DNA of 64,000 nt from an uncultured Eubacteriales bacterium (GCA_934436505.1 CAKSAP010000002.1:310001-374000); one strand, 5' to 3'; shown: positions 8,375 to 19,900, numbered from the stretch's first letter. Translations and numbers: made by a program. The notes: a model not told the origin generated them from the letters alone.

Positions 8375-10351
8375 ATGAAGAATGACATACAGAATATGTG
8401 GTCTGCGTTCAAAGCCGAGCTGACAAAGCTCGGCGCAGGCGTATCGGGGAAAACTTTTCCCATATCGGATATTTCTCCGTATGAAGACGAAATCGGATAT
8501 ACCGGAGCCAATGGGATTATTTATCTTTCAAACTCAAATGAGTTAATGAGAGAACTTGACACGGAACACAAATTGATGTTTATCAAAGGTGTATTTGCTC
8601 ATGAGTTAATGCATCAGCTTGACAGCGATTTTGACGCGTTAGGGAAAGAGAGAGAACGGCTGCCGGAATTTGAACAAGAGATATTCGCTACCATTGCAAA
8701 TGTAATGGAAGATCCTGCAATCGAATATTGGGCGTCAAGTTATTTCGGCGGACATCTTTTAAGGGCGCTGAAATACTCCATTATGCATTTGTATCAGGAA
8801 GCAGTTCCGTTGCAAGAAAGCTCAACCGCATTTGAACAATTTATAAACGCATATATCCAATACGGTGACGGTGGTCTTTTGGTAGGAGAATTTACTTTCC
8901 CGCAAGCAAAAGAATATTTTGTAAAGGCGCTTCCTTATTTTGACAAAGCAATTGAAGAGCCGGACGGGACAAAGCGTATCGGATATGCTAAAAAAGTTTT
9001 TTTGATTACAAAACCTTTATGGATAGAAGAAGTAAAAGACAGAGAAAACTTTGAAAAGTTTATGAAAAAGCTACGTGAAACCATGAAGCGTTTTGGCAAA
9101 ACCACAAACGAAAATGGCGGTAAGCCATCCGGTGATAAGAAAAAGGAAAAGCCTGACGAGAAATCCTCGAAAGAAAAGAGGCGTTGTATTATCCGAAAAG
9201 AGATGAGTGATTCTTCTGGAGATGAAACCAGAGACTCGGATAACACTGAGAACGCTGACGATGCCGAAAACTCAGATGGTGTTGAGAGCGCAGACAAAAC
9301 TAAAAAAGACGAGGAGTCGAGCAGAAAATCTTCGGATAGCAAATCCAATAAGAATGACAGCGATAATAAAGCCTCCAAAACTAACGAAACCGGATTGATC
9401 GATAAGGAAGAATACACGGTAACAAAGGATGATATTGAGCGAATAAAAAAAGAAGTATCCGCTTTGAAAAATACGGAAAAGGAAAACAAAAGTATTCAGA
9501 AAAATGCTGAAACCATCCCGGATTATTCCGCCGAAGTGAATAAAAATTATAAAGGCGTTTCCTGTAAGAATATCGTTACCAAAGGTGATTTCTCTTACTT
9601 GGACGGGGAATACCAGAGGATAGTTACATCGATGCTGCCGGGTATTAACGGATTGAGTTCGCAATTGAAACGATTGTTTGTTAATGACAGAGAAGAAAAA
9701 GAACACAGGGCAAGCGGAAGAATAAATATCTCAAGGCTTGCAGGAAGCAGGAAGACTGCTCGTGTATTTGACAGGCGGATTTTGCCGGCGAATAAATCTA
9801 ATATTGCCGTTGAACTGGTCGTTGATATCAGCGGCTCTATGTGCGGAAGAAAAATATCAGTTGCAAGAGAGGCTACCATCGGACTTTGTGAGGTGTTTGC
9901 AAAACTTAAGATACCAACCAAGGTAATGGCATTTACTGCCGACACGAATCGCGTCGATGTTGTACATTATCACTATTTGAATTGGAATAATACACGTGCG
10001 GAACGAGTGAAATTATTGCGATTGGAAGCACAGTGTAATAACTTTGACGGATATTCGATACGATACGCCGGTAGAGAAATCGCAAGGCGTCCGGAAGAAC
10101 ACAAACTGATGATTATTATTTCCGATGGAGAGCCTGCGTGTCATTATTACCGAGGAGACAGCGGAATTACAGATACAACAAATGCAATTCGTGAAGCCTC
10201 TAAAAACGCTACTGTTATTGGCGTGGCTATTGATGCAGACGCAGAGGTACTATACAAAATGTACGGTAAACATTTTATTTATATTAAGAAGATTGACGAG
10301 TTGTTTGCGCAGCTTGGTCAACAAATCCGAAAGGAGATTGCCTCATGGTAA
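8375..10351 (+). CDS. HELMH metallopeptidase-like/VWA-domain protein
   Basis: 658 residues from the ATG at 8375, preceded by AGAAAGGAAAAG. The N-terminal domain contains His76-Glu-Leu-Met-His80, an HExxH zinc-protease signature in an otherwise helical domain. An extremely charged linker (about residues 250-395, rich in Lys, Glu, Asp, Ser) leads to a C-terminal VWA domain with a MIDAS motif DISGSM near residue 484 and SDGEP later. This combination resembles the DUF2201/CobT-like partners of MoxR ATPases. The likely role is a metal-dependent binding platform remodelled by the upstream ATPase. Whether the HELMH site is proteolytically active is unknown. Confidence 0.85.
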   Translation: MKNDIQNMWSAFKAELTKLGAGVSGKTFPISDISPYEDEIGYTGANGIIYLSNSNELMRELDTEHKLMFIKGVFAHELMHQLDSDFDALGKERERLPEFEQEIFATIANVMEDPAIEYWASSYFGGHLLRALKYSIMHLYQEAVPLQESSTAFEQFINAYIQYGDGGLLVGEFTFPQAKEYFVKALPYFDKAIEEPDGTKRIGYAKKVFLITKPLWIEEVKDRENFEKFMKKLRETMKRFGKTTNENGGKPSGDKKKEKPDEKSSKEKRRCIIRKEMSDSSGDETRDSDNTENADDAENSDGVESADKTKKDEESSRKSSDSKSNKNDSDNKASKTNETGLIDKEEYTVTKDDIERIKKEVSALKNTEKENKSIQKNAETIPDYSAEVNKNYKGVSCKNIVTKGDFSYLDGEYQRIVTSMLPGINGLSSQLKRLFVNDREEKEHRASGRINISRLAGSRKTARVFDRRILPANKSNIAVELVVDISGSMCGRKISVAREATIGLCEVFAKLKIPTKVMAFTADTNRVDVVHYHYLNWNNTRAERVKLLRLEAQCNNFDGYSIRYAGREIARRPEEHKLMIIISDGEPACHYYRGDSGITDTTNAIREASKNATVIGVAIDADAEVLYKMYGKHFIYIKKIDELFAQLGQQIRKEIASW

Positions 10352-10968
10352 ATATTAAATCCTATAAAGATGGGGACAGACTGATTCTTGCTATTGAAAA
10401 CTGCACCGGAGATTTAGCGGTAAAAGTAAACCGCTTTTTAGCTGAAATCGTAGGCGTGGAAGCGGCAGAACCACAAATCGTCCCTGCGTTAGAACCGCCG
10501 GAGGTCATAGACGAGACAACTCCGGATCTTACAAAGGCGATTGCGGCAAAGCCGGGAGATTTTAAAGAACCGCTTTCTGAAAAAGAGATATTGCATTATA
10601 CTCTGAAAGAAGGCGCTTATTCCGGCAAAAGCGTGGAACAGGCGTTTGAAGAGTTCGGCGTTGACGCCGCGATTAAGATTGCGTGTGAAGTAAAAATCAT
10701 ACCGGAGGATATCAGAGAGAGCGTAGTTAAGCTCTGCAAACGAGATATTATGAAAGACTTGAATAGAAGAAATGCGGAAATGGATTCCATAGAAGAAATA
10801 AAGGCGTTTTTCAATCAATACAAGTCTCTTGTAAGAGACGGAATTGAACAGATCCTTGCGATGGCAGGATATGTAACATTGGATGAGTTCTTTATTTTGG
10901 CTGACGAGCAGATGCAAAGAGACGCATACGAAAGTATTATTCAGGGATTAGCGGAAAGAGTTTCATAA
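10345..10968 (+). CDS. Hypothetical third protein of the MoxR/VWA operon
   Basis: 207 residues, overlapping the VWA gene by 7 bases. It is helical and acidic, with a short beta N-terminus (INIKSYKDGDRLILAIE-like) and no membrane segment. I do not recognise it; its position suggests a partner or substrate of the MoxR/VWA pair. Followed by a terminator. Confidence 0.65.
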   Translation: MVNIKSYKDGDRLILAIENCTGDLAVKVNRFLAEIVGVEAAEPQIVPALEPPEVIDETTPDLTKAIAAKPGDFKEPLSEKEILHYTLKEGAYSGKSVEQAFEEFGVDAAIKIACEVKIIPEDIRESVVKLCKRDIMKDLNRRNAEMDSIEEIKAFFNQYKSLVRDGIEQILAMAGYVTLDEFFILADEQMQRDAYESIIQGLAERVS

Positions 10969-10985
10969 GCGTTATGGAAGAAACA

Positions 10986-11031
10986 GAACAGCGGTATAGC
11001 CATTTAGGTTATATCGCTGTTTTTCTTTTCC
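10986..11031 (+). terminator. Terminator of the MoxR/VWA operon
   Basis: AACAGCGGTATAG pairs imperfectly with TATATCGCTGTT, followed by TTTCTTTT. Confidence 0.75.
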
Positions 11032-11038
11032 AAACTGA

Positions 11039-11046
11039 CATACTAT
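11039..11046 (+). promoter_or_regulatory. CATACTAT box, small gene
   Basis: CATACTAT followed by TTATAAAGGAG; the ribosome site begins about 15 bases from the first C, so this is a short-leader copy. Confidence 0.68.
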
Positions 11047-11071
11047 TTATAAAGGAGAGTGAAGTACACTT

Positions 11072-11350
11072 ATGAGAATTGTATTAGAAGATAACGGAAA
11101 AAGCTACGAGGTAAAATTACTTCCCCGTGATGTGAAAATGGCAAAACAGCTCATTAACGATTTTTTAAATTCTGTTAAAAGGAATGCAGAGGAGCGGGGA
11201 GCGCCTACATTGCTCCCAACAACCCTTATACTGATGCATGTGATGTCGCAGGACAACTTAAAAGCCCTTACACCGCAAACCACGCAGCTGATGCTCAACG
11301 CAACATATGCAGGGTATGATAAAAAGGAAAAAGATAAGGCAGGGGAGTGA
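11072..11350 (+). CDS. Hypothetical protein
   Basis: 92 residues, with AAAGGAGAG upstream. A short beta N-terminus is followed by helices; the DVKMAKQLINDFLNSVKRN segment could be a helical interaction region. No recognised family. Single-gene unit between the CATACTAT box at 11039 and the terminator at 11428. Confidence 0.6.
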   Translation: MRIVLEDNGKSYEVKLLPRDVKMAKQLINDFLNSVKRNAEERGAPTLLPTTLILMHVMSQDNLKALTPQTTQLMLNATYAGYDKKEKDKAGE

Positions 11351-11427
11351 TCCTCTGCCTTAATGTGTGTACTATTAAAATCAGCGTTTTGTCTAAAACG
11401 AAAAATTATGGAGCACTAAAAATATCA

Positions 11428-11468
11428 AAAATACGGTCTTGCTTTTAATGCAGACCGTATTTCTTTTA
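11428..11468. terminator. Bidirectional terminator
   Basis: AAATACGGTCTTGC pairs with GCAGACCGTATTT, with T-rich sequence on the plus side and A-rich sequence on the other; it serves convergent genes. Confidence 0.82.
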
Positions 11469-11474
11469 TTGCGC

Positions 11475-12272
11475 TTATGCAGGTGTTTCTCCATTGAAGA
11501 CCACAATTGCACTCATATTATCGTTATATTGAAGGCTTTTAGCAGCAGTAACAAGAGAATTTACAGCATCTTCGCTTTTTTCAGAGCGAATAACAAGTTC
11601 AGCCATTGGTTCAGGACGCACCGCATAATGGATGCCGTCTGTTGTCATAAGCAGGAAATCGAGATCTTTTATCTTTCCGCTGTAGGTTTGAATAATAGGA
11701 TCAACGACTACTCCGAGCCCTCCGGTTATAATCAACCTGTCAGGATGAGTGTGGTACTGTTCCAGCGTGATGTAGCCTTCTGTAACTAAATCTCTTGCTT
11801 TTGTCTGATCCACCGTCAACTGCTTGACAGATATACCGCCGTCTTTTGGGTTTACACGAATAAGATATAGCCGTGTGTTGCCGGTATGAGCAAATGCAAA
11901 GGTGTTATTGTCGTGCAGAAGACAACAGGTAACGCTTGCTCCAAAGCCGGCATACAATTCCTCGTTTGCTATTTTGAATGCGCCGAGAACACGGTTTGCA
12001 CAATGGATTGCTTCGCTTAATATTACCTCTGCATTTTCCAAAAGAAGATTCTTATCTTGCTTATAAACCCTTTGCACAATTTCGTTCATCTCACGGGTTA
12101 CGATAGAAGCCGGTTGCATTGGAGTTTCACCCGTTGCTTTAGAGCCTGCGCCGTCCGAGATAACAGCAAATAAGGTGTGATCGTCCAACTCAGTAATGCT
12201 GATGTAATCTTCATTCAGCTCACGTTTACAGCCAATATCGGATATACCGCCGTATTGAAATTTAGTTATCAT
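11475..12272 (-). CDS. PP2C-type serine/threonine phosphatase
   Basis: 265 residues with all major PP2C metal-binding motifs: GCKRELNEDY near the N-terminus, ISDGAGSKATGE, LLMTTDGIHY and the terminal NDNMSAIVV. PP2C enzymes remove phosphate from Ser/Thr with Mn or Mg. It ends a three-gene minus-strand operon, overlapping a lipoprotein gene by 11 bases. VWA-PP2C combinations occur in TerY-type conflict loci, and a VWA operon lies directly to the left, but no protein kinase is visible in the window. A functional link is therefore inference. Confidence 0.92.
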   Translation of the reverse strand: MITKFQYGGISDIGCKRELNEDYISITELDDHTLFAVISDGAGSKATGETPMQPASIVTREMNEIVQRVYKQDKNLLLENAEVILSEAIHCANRVLGAFKIANEELYAGFGASVTCCLLHDNNTFAFAHTGNTRLYLIRVNPKDGGISVKQLTVDQTKARDLVTEGYITLEQYHTHPDRLIITGGLGVVVDPIIQTYSGKIKDLDFLLMTTDGIHYAVRPEPMAELVIRSEKSEDAVNSLVTAAKSLQYNDNMSAIVVFNGETPA

Positions 12273-12783
12273 TTTTGTTTACCTCCGTTTCCGATGATAT
12301 GATTTGATATGCCGTTATATAATCGGCTAAACAGGAATTGATTTCCTGACCTTTTAATAGGTATAGATATGAGATTTCTGATTGGGGCAAAGGATTGCCG
12401 TATTCATCAAATGACTCACTCAACACTTCCTCGAATATTCGGTATATATTTTCAATGCCGTTTACGCCCCTCTGTGCGGCGTAGGAATAGCTTTCGGGGA
12501 GAATGTGGGTATTTTCCTTAGAAAGCTCGTAATCCGCTTTTAAGATACAATATTGGTCTTTTAGAACGGATACTTCGTTACAGAAATCTTCTTTTGTTAT
12601 GCTTCCGTTTATATATAACGAATAAACCTCATCAATTCCGTCTGCAAAAGATTGCAAATCGTTCATATACGGTTCCTGCATTAAAAGCCATTGATCTCCC
12701 GTAACACCTTTTACTGTACAAGCGGATAAGGATAACAAGAGAATCAATACACATAGGCATAGTATTGTTAATTTTCTTTGCAT
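12262..12783 (-). CDS. Lipoprotein of unknown function
   Basis: 173 residues. The signal peptide ends in a lipobox (LSLSAC), so it should be lipid-anchored on the outer face of the membrane. The mature part is helical (for example DQYCILKADYELSKENTHIL). The family is not recognised. It overlaps both neighbours in the PP2C operon (16 bases with the upstream gene), indicating tight coupling and perhaps an extracytoplasmic sensor role. Confidence 0.75.
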   Translation of the reverse strand: MQRKLTILCLCVLILLLSLSACTVKGVTGDQWLLMQEPYMNDLQSFADGIDEVYSLYINGSITKEDFCNEVSVLKDQYCILKADYELSKENTHILPESYSYAAQRGVNGIENIYRIFEEVLSESFDEYGNPLPQSEISYLYLLKGQEINSCLADYITAYQIISSETEVNKNDN

Positions 12784-13454
12784 GATAATTTGTCCTTTTT
12801 CTCATTTAATTTTTTATAGTATATGAAAGTATAATAGCTGTACCATAAATCGTCTTTCTGTGTTTTTGGCAATGCGCTGTGCAGAAAATCAAGAGGACTC
12901 AAATACGAGTCTTCACAAACGGAAAGAAGCTTGTATTTGCGTAATATAGCATTTCCGCGAGAAGAAGACATCAACTGATACAATTCTTTGATATCTGTTA
13001 TGGAAACATACTGTTCAAGCATATATTGAAGGCAAAGCTCAGCTCTTGCCAGTCCGTCCATTCCTGTAAAAAATTCCTTTGGGAAACGCTGAATTATACC
13101 GGAGAGCAGGTTTTTGTATACATTAAGAATTAAATCATTTTGCTCATAGTTTATTATATTGGGATACAATTTCCACACGATATACGATAGATTCTGTTCA
13201 GGCTCAAGTTCAGGAGGAAATATAATAAAGCGCATCAAAGGGGTAAGGCATAATTTATCTAACAGTGATTGGCTGATGTGATCCCGCAATGTTACAGGAT
13301 CCCATTTTAAATATGTTTCAAACGCATACCGCATAATACTTAGGGCGGTGTTCATATTTAGGCGTTTATCATAACCAAAATAATACAGGGAAATATTATT
13401 GCTTTTACCAAGCAAACAATTTTCGTACTCAAGAATCAATTCAGGGGATATCAT
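12768..13454 (-). CDS. Hypothetical protein heading the PP2C operon
   Basis: 228 residues, mostly helical, no signal peptide, with several Tyr/Leu-rich helices (ALSIMRYAFETYLKWDPVTL). Not recognised. AAAGGAGCA lies upstream of the ATG, and a CATACTAT box reading leftwards lies 30 bases further. Confidence 0.65.
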   Translation of the reverse strand: MISPELILEYENCLLGKSNNISLYYFGYDKRLNMNTALSIMRYAFETYLKWDPVTLRDHISQSLLDKLCLTPLMRFIIFPPELEPEQNLSYIVWKLYPNIINYEQNDLILNVYKNLLSGIIQRFPKEFFTGMDGLARAELCLQYMLEQYVSITDIKELYQLMSSSRGNAILRKYKLLSVCEDSYLSPLDFLHSALPKTQKDDLWYSYYTFIYYKKLNEKKDKLSCKEN

Positions 13455-13484
13455 GTCAGTGCTCCTTTTTTATAATAATCACAA

Positions 13485-13492
13485 ATAGTATG
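13485..13492 (-). promoter_or_regulatory. CATACTAT box (minus strand), PP2C operon
   Basis: The reverse complement reads CATACTATTTGTG, pointing at the leftward operon that starts at 13454. This orientation match is a strong argument that the box is a promoter element. Confidence 0.72.
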
Positions 13493-13790
13493 ATTGTTTT
13501 TTAGAAATATGGTTAAGGAAAGAAAAAAGCAGCCTGCATTTCGCAAGCTGCTAATGATTGATAAAAAAATACGGCGAGAAAACAGTATTGTTCGCACATT
13601 TCAGATAGGACTATCTTTTATCATACAGAAATATAGCAGAAAAGTCTATTCGCATACCGCCCAAAGAATTAAGGCGATTCTTGTACAGTTTGTAAATGGA
13701 TTTTCAATAGAAAATTATATATTATAAAACTATACTGCAAATATAAAATAGATTTCTAAAGTGAGGTGGGAGCAACAAGAATATATCAAA
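13493..13790. other. Intergenic AT-rich stretch without a supported gene
   Basis: Between the leftward CATACTAT box and the structured leader of the RHS gene. It holds a small stem (GCAGC/GCTGC around 13530) and a very AT-rich tract near 13720-13755 that could contain the RHS promoter. A 77-codon open frame here lacks a ribosome site and was not accepted. Confidence 0.4.
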
Positions 13791-13794
13791 TAAC

Positions 13795-13900
13795 CATAGC
13801 AACACGCAAAGACACGGGCTAACAATGCGGAAGGTCAAGCGTCCAGTACCGAATTGGCGCAATTCGTTTGCCGATGAGATACCCCCAAAAACAGCATATT
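13795..13900 (+). ncRNA. Structured leader, possible divergent c-di-GMP-I (GEMM-like) riboswitch
   Basis: CACGCAAAGACACGGGCTAA resembles the conserved GEMM-I core ACGCAAAGCC-ACGGG, and GTACCGA downstream resembles the closing G-U-U-A-C-C-G-A strand. The GAC/GTC pair replaces the usual GCC/GGC. The usual GGCAAACC half and GAAA tetraloop hairpin are not recognisable, so this could be another structured RNA. A perfect hairpin CGAATT-GGCGC-AATTCG follows, and then a strong terminator before the coding sequence. Confidence 0.38.
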
Positions 13901-13908
13901 GGTAAACG

Positions 13909-13945
13909 AAACTGTATTTCTATAGAAAATACAGTTTTTGTTTTT
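13909..13945 (+). terminator. Leader terminator (attenuator) before the RHS gene
   Basis: AAACTGTATT pairs with AATACAGTTT, followed by T-rich sequence, within the leader just 38 bases before the RHS ATG. A terminator between promoter and gene implies regulated read-through. Confidence 0.75.
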
Positions 13946-13982
13946 CTAAACGAAAGAAGTGCAATACTAAGGAGGCATACAC

Positions 13983-16900
13983 ATGACAAACAAAAGGTTT
14001 CTAAGAAGCATAAGTGTTTTTCTTGCGACATTAATGTTGTTGACCGGCACATCATTTTTTGATGCAAAAGCTGTGGAATATACTGCAAGTCAGATCTCTT
14101 TTACAGAGGAAGAACAAGCGCTTGAAGATTTCAAAAAGGAATATGTTATAATCTCAGAAAATCAAAACGGAGAAGGAACGATGCTCATTTCCTCGACTCC
14201 GGTGCGTTATCAAAAAGAAAACGGAAAATGGGTGAATATTGAAAACAACATTGAATTTTCACTCTTAGGATTTTTCAAAGGATATCGATATAAAAATAAG
14301 GCTGGCGCCACAGATATATATTTTGCCGGAAATACAGAAAAGGGAAATCTGGTAAAGTTGCAAAAGGATAAATACTCTGTTGCGTTTAGGCAAAAAGACA
14401 ATGTGGGGACTTCAAAAAAGATAAGTCCCTATGCAATAACCGAATCGGGTATAAAAGACACCGTGACATATAAAGACGCATTGGGTTCGGGCGTTGATGC
14501 GACTTTTTCTGCAAACAATGATTCGCTTATGTACGAGTTCATATTAAACGAAAGCTCGGAGCATTGTATTTCTGCAGAACTCTGTGTGGAAAATGCGGTT
14601 CCTGAGATTCAAAGAAACGGCAGTATTCTCTTGAAGGATAATAAAACAGGAAAAACGGTTGGCGGACTCTCTACGCCTGTTGCAGAAGATAGCTCGGAAG
14701 GTATGAATGATCTTGGTACGGTATCGGTTTCAATTAAGCACATTGAAGGCGACCGATATAACTATACTATTCAGTTAGATGAAACATCCCTGCAAGACAC
14801 AGAAATCGTCTATCCTATTGTTCTGGCAGCATCGGCATCTTCCAAAACAAGCAATTCATCCGGAGATGCTTTTGTGACGAAAAAATACCCTACGGTAAAT
14901 CACGGAGCAGATACACAAGTAAAAATTGGTAATTCCGGAACGTGGGGCGTTTCAAGAGGTCTTTTTCAGTTTTCAAGCATCTATACATTACTTGGATCCA
15001 ATAAGGCAATTACTTCGGCTGTTTTTGTAGCCTATCAGGATTATAGCGGAAGTTCGAGTCCGACAATGCAATTATACCGTGCATCTGCCGGGTTTAACGA
15101 AGGCAGCGTTACTTGGAACAATCAGCCGGGTATGGCTTCTTTAATCGGCTCGCAAGTAGTAAATGTAGTAAAAGCATATACTTGGAACATTACATCGGCG
15201 GCAAAATATTGGTATCAGAATAGAACAGCCACTTGTGCAATGGTGCTGAAAAACGACAATGAATCACTTAATATGTACAAGCGGTTTAAAGCCAAAGAAG
15301 GCGGATCTAATGCGCCATATATTAAAATTACCTATACAACGGCTGTGCCAACCGTCTCCGGAATCAGCGTCAGTCCTGCAAATTGGACCAAGGGCAGCAT
15401 AACTGTTTCTCACGCTTCTGTTACCAGTGCTGCGGGTGGTACAATAACTTATCAGTATGCCATAACATCAAACACTACAGCTCCGGCAGGAAGCGCTTAC
15501 AGGGACTTGCCAGCCAATAAGAAAATTAACCCAGCGGACGGAACGGGATATGTTTGGGTAAGAGCAAAAGACAGCAATGGAAACTATGGCGGCGGTGGAA
15601 GATCCTCTAACATGTATAAAAGAGATACCGTGGCACCCACTATGCCTGCGAGCGTAACGGTATCTCCGAGCGGATGGACAAACGGTAATATTACGGTACA
15701 GCATTCCGCATCTACCGATGCAGCATCCGGGATTGCAAAATATCAATATGCTGTCAGCACTTCCAATACTACTGCACCTACTGCTTTTGTAGATCTTCCG
15801 AGTCCAAATGCTACCTCGCACTCAGTTGCATTGGAAGCCGGAAGTAAATATGTGTGGGTAAGAGCAGTTGATAACGCAGGGAACATAAGTGCAGCGAAAT
15901 GCTCTTCTACGGTATATAAAAGAGATATTACGGCTCCGGCAACGCCTTCCAATATCACGGTTTCTCCCACGGATTGGGGCAACGGCGATATTACAATCAC
16001 GCATTCAGCTGTTTCGGACACTTCCGGTATTGCGAAGTATCAGTATGCGATCAGCGTATCGAACACAACAGCTCCTACATCAGGATTTAGGGACTTTGCA
16101 GAACCAACGGCCACCACGCATAGTATTACAGCCTCAACGGTCGGCATCAACTATATTTGGGTGCGTGCGGTGGATAATGCAGGGAATATCGGGGCGTCCG
16201 CTTGTTCACCCGCACCGTATCAATACGACAATATTTCGCCTACTATAGATTTAGAACATCTGCATTTTATCAAGTCAAGAAATCAGTTGACAATTACATG
16301 GTCAGACATCATAGAAGAACAATCAGGTATTCAGAAGCTGCAGTATAGAATCGGTGATGGGGAATTCACCGATATTCTGAATTCCAATTCAGTAAGCGGA
16401 GAATATTCGTTTACATTTACAGGAAATACAAGTAGTGTAATCTATTTGCGTATTATAGATAATGCGAATAACATCAGTGCTGAATATACAAAGGAAATCG
16501 AAACGCAATTCCGAGCGGTTGCCACGCAGCATGATGATAACGCATTGCTTATCACATGGGATGCGCAAACTCTTGCCACAAGCTATGCCGTTTACCGTAG
16601 CGATAGTATAAACGGAACATATGCGCTTTTGATAGATGAAATTACGGAAAGTTATCTTATCGATACGACCGCCGTACCTGGCAACACTTATTATTACAAA
16701 GTTGTTGTTAAATTCCCGCTTGGCATCACAGACGAGAGTACAATTGCCAATATAACCAATACCGGCGTTTATGCTGATACTCAAACATATGGGGCAAAAG
16801 CATATCAGGAGTATCCTACGGTTAATTGCGCAGGCGGAAATCTTGAAATTGATCCTTTCGCGAAAAATATATCCTACGCGTCTGCAGATGCGAATTCAAA

Positions 16901-19900
16901 TTCTGCGATTTTTAATCTTTCATTCGGAAGAAAATATAATTCGCAAAACAGCAAAGATGGTGTATTGGGAATAGGTTGGAGCGTATCTGGTATCGTATCG
17001 CTTTATCCGAAATTTGAAAATGGAGAAGAACTCGGCGTTGTTTTAAAAGAAACGGATGGAACTACCTATTTCTTTACAAAAACAGATAACGGGTATACTG
17101 CGCCTTTAGGATTATATGCAACACTTTCTGCCAATTCTGTTGCAAACGGTTATATACTAACTTATCCATCCGGCATCACTTATTGGTTTAATAAGAGCAA
17201 CCAAATTCAAAGAATAACCACACCAGAGGGCAATTATATTGAGTATTCTTATGATGAAAATGCACGGCTGATACAAATCAAGAATAATCAGAATGAGACG
17301 CTCACTATATCATATGCTGAAGGACGAATATCCTCTGTACAGACAGCGGGTAAGACATACGGATACGAATATGTGAACGGAATGCTCTCAAGGTATTATC
17401 AACTGGTTGGAGAACAGCAAAGTAACATTGCCGTCTATGGTTATGAAAACAGTATTCTTACAAGCGTGACAGATGCAGAGGGAAATGTTTATTCTCTTGA
17501 ATATGATGAGAATGGCAACTTGATATCTGTAACAGATCCGGTAGAATCTGCTTCAACGATTAGTTATGAAGGTAACAGTGTTTCTGTTGTAAAAGACGGA
17601 ATCGCAACAATATACCAGTATTCAACCGCAAAAACATTAACTTCGAAGACTGTTAATTCACGCACGACCTCATACACCTACGATAACAATTTTAATATCA
17701 CACAAATAGCTTATCCGAACGACACGGCAGAACAGTATGCTTATGATGAAAACGGCAATCAGACGACCTACACAAATAAGCTTGGAAAAGTTACGACAAC
17801 CGTTTATCAGAACAATCTGCCTGTAACCGTAACCGAGCCGTTTAACGGAGAAGATACAAAGGTTACAAAGAATGCATACAATTCCTATAACCAGGTTGTC
17901 AGCTCCTATGTCGAAGGAATCAACAAAAAAACCTTCTGTTATTACGATGCCGGACATTACGGCGTAAAAACAAAAGAGATTATACTGATTGGTCCGAATG
18001 CTACGGAAAAGAACAATGAAGAGGCGATAGCTCTTATCGGAAATACTTCCTACTATGTTGCTGTTACGGACTATGAATACGATTCTTATGGGCGTCTGAT
18101 AAAAACTATACGGCGAGGCGATGTAGACCGCATTTCTACACAAACCTATGAATCGAGCAATCAGGTAGCTACTGAAGTATCGGGTACGACTTCTACGAGT
18201 TATGCTTATGACGAAAACGGAAATGTAACACAAACGACCACAACCGTTCAGGATAACAGTGGAAATGTAGTAACGACGCAGAACACATCATTTGATAAAT
18301 TAGGCAACGAGACTTCTTATACGGACGAGAACGGCACGACTACTTCTGCAGAGTATGACGGCATATCCCGTGTTACCGGTACTACAGAAGCAGAGGGGGT
18401 TACCTCTTCAACAGAATACTTTGCTAACGCAGACGGTACAAGCTATACTGTTGAAACATTTAAGAAAAACAATGTGATAACAAGAAAAACCATATCTGTT
18501 AAAGACCAATGGGGAAATGAACTTCTTTCCGGATATATCAAGCTCTTTAACACAAATAATGCTTTGCTTTCTCCGAAAACATACGCCGGTTATGAGCTTT
18601 TAACCTATACGGAGAAAACTTATGATGTAATGAACCGTTGCTTGACATCCACTAATGAAAGCGGAATTATAACGCTTTACACTTACGATGCCAATGACCA
18701 AGTTTTGACGGAAACCATTAAGAAAGGCAATCGTAGCCAGGTAACAACTTATACATATGATGATGCCGGAAATAGGCTTTCTGTTACGGAACCGGATGGA
18801 ACAACAAAAAGCAGCATTTATGATAAAGAGGGAAGATTACTTTCCGAAAGCACAACAAAAGGTCAAAATTCACTTGTAGTAAATGCGTTCATTTATGATG
18901 AAGTCGTAAACGGTCAGCTGAGAACAAGGGCAATCGATGCAAATAATCGCAACAGATATTATTTTGCAAATACCTTTGGCGAAGTGATAAAGGAAACCAA
19001 TGCAACTGCAAGTACAGTTTATACTTACGATTCTGAAGGAAGACTAATTTCTTCGGTATTAACCGATACGGATTATGCCGGACAGTCTGCAAGTACAATT
19101 TATCAGTATATCGGAAAGAATGTAAGCAAAAAGAATTACAGTGATACACATTGGGTGGAATATACCTATGACAGCGCAGGAAATGTCATCTCTGAAAGTG
19201 TAACAAGAGATAACGGAGCAAGCTTTGTTATAACGGCGCACGCCTATGATGACGCCGGCAGGGAAATCCAAACGGTACGAGACGGCGAAACTGTATCCAG
19301 GACCTATGACGATATGGGGAATGACCTTTCGGTAACGGCAGCTGGCAGGACTGTTTATTATGAGTATGATGAAGCAGGTAAGGTAACGGCTGTAAAAGAA
19401 GGAAACTCTCTTATTCGCGAGTATTTCTATACCAATGGTCAGCTTCTCACCATTCGGGATTATAGAACAGATACCGATTATGCCGAGCAGGTGTTCACTT
19501 ATAACTGGAAAGGACTTCCCACTCAGGTAGCTTACAAGGATATTTATGGCGAGGTCCAGGAAAGCTATATTGTCAGCTTTAACAACCAAGATAAGATTAT
19601 TAGTGAGGTAACAACGGAATATTACCAGGATAGTCCTGTAACTACAACAAAAACTTATGCTTACGATTGGCTTGGCAGATTAACGCAGGAGACAAATAAC
19701 GGAGTGTCAGCTTCCTATACCTATGACAATGTAGCAAATCGCCTTACCATGACAAGCGGTAATGCTGTCTATACTTACTCGTATAATGCAAAAGATCAGC
19801 TTACGAGTATAGGAAAAGACGGAGAGATTAAGAATGGATATGTTTACGATCTCTCTGGAAATCAGATCCGCAGTACAATAGACGGAACCGTAAGAAACTA

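Noticed and set aside
8935..9945. Minus-strand open frames of up to 184 codons opposite the VWA gene
   Set aside because: They mirror the Lys/Glu/Asp/Ser linker of the VWA protein and give Phe/Ser/Leu-rich translations without ribosome sites.
11335..11360. Hairpin AAGGCAGGGG/CCTCTGCCTT as terminator of the gene at 11072
   Set aside because: The stem has no T-run; the T-rich bidirectional hairpin at 11428 is a better terminator.
13494..13727. 77-codon plus-strand frame upstream of the RHS leader
   Set aside because: No ribosome site, overlaps a hairpin, composition unlike neighbours.
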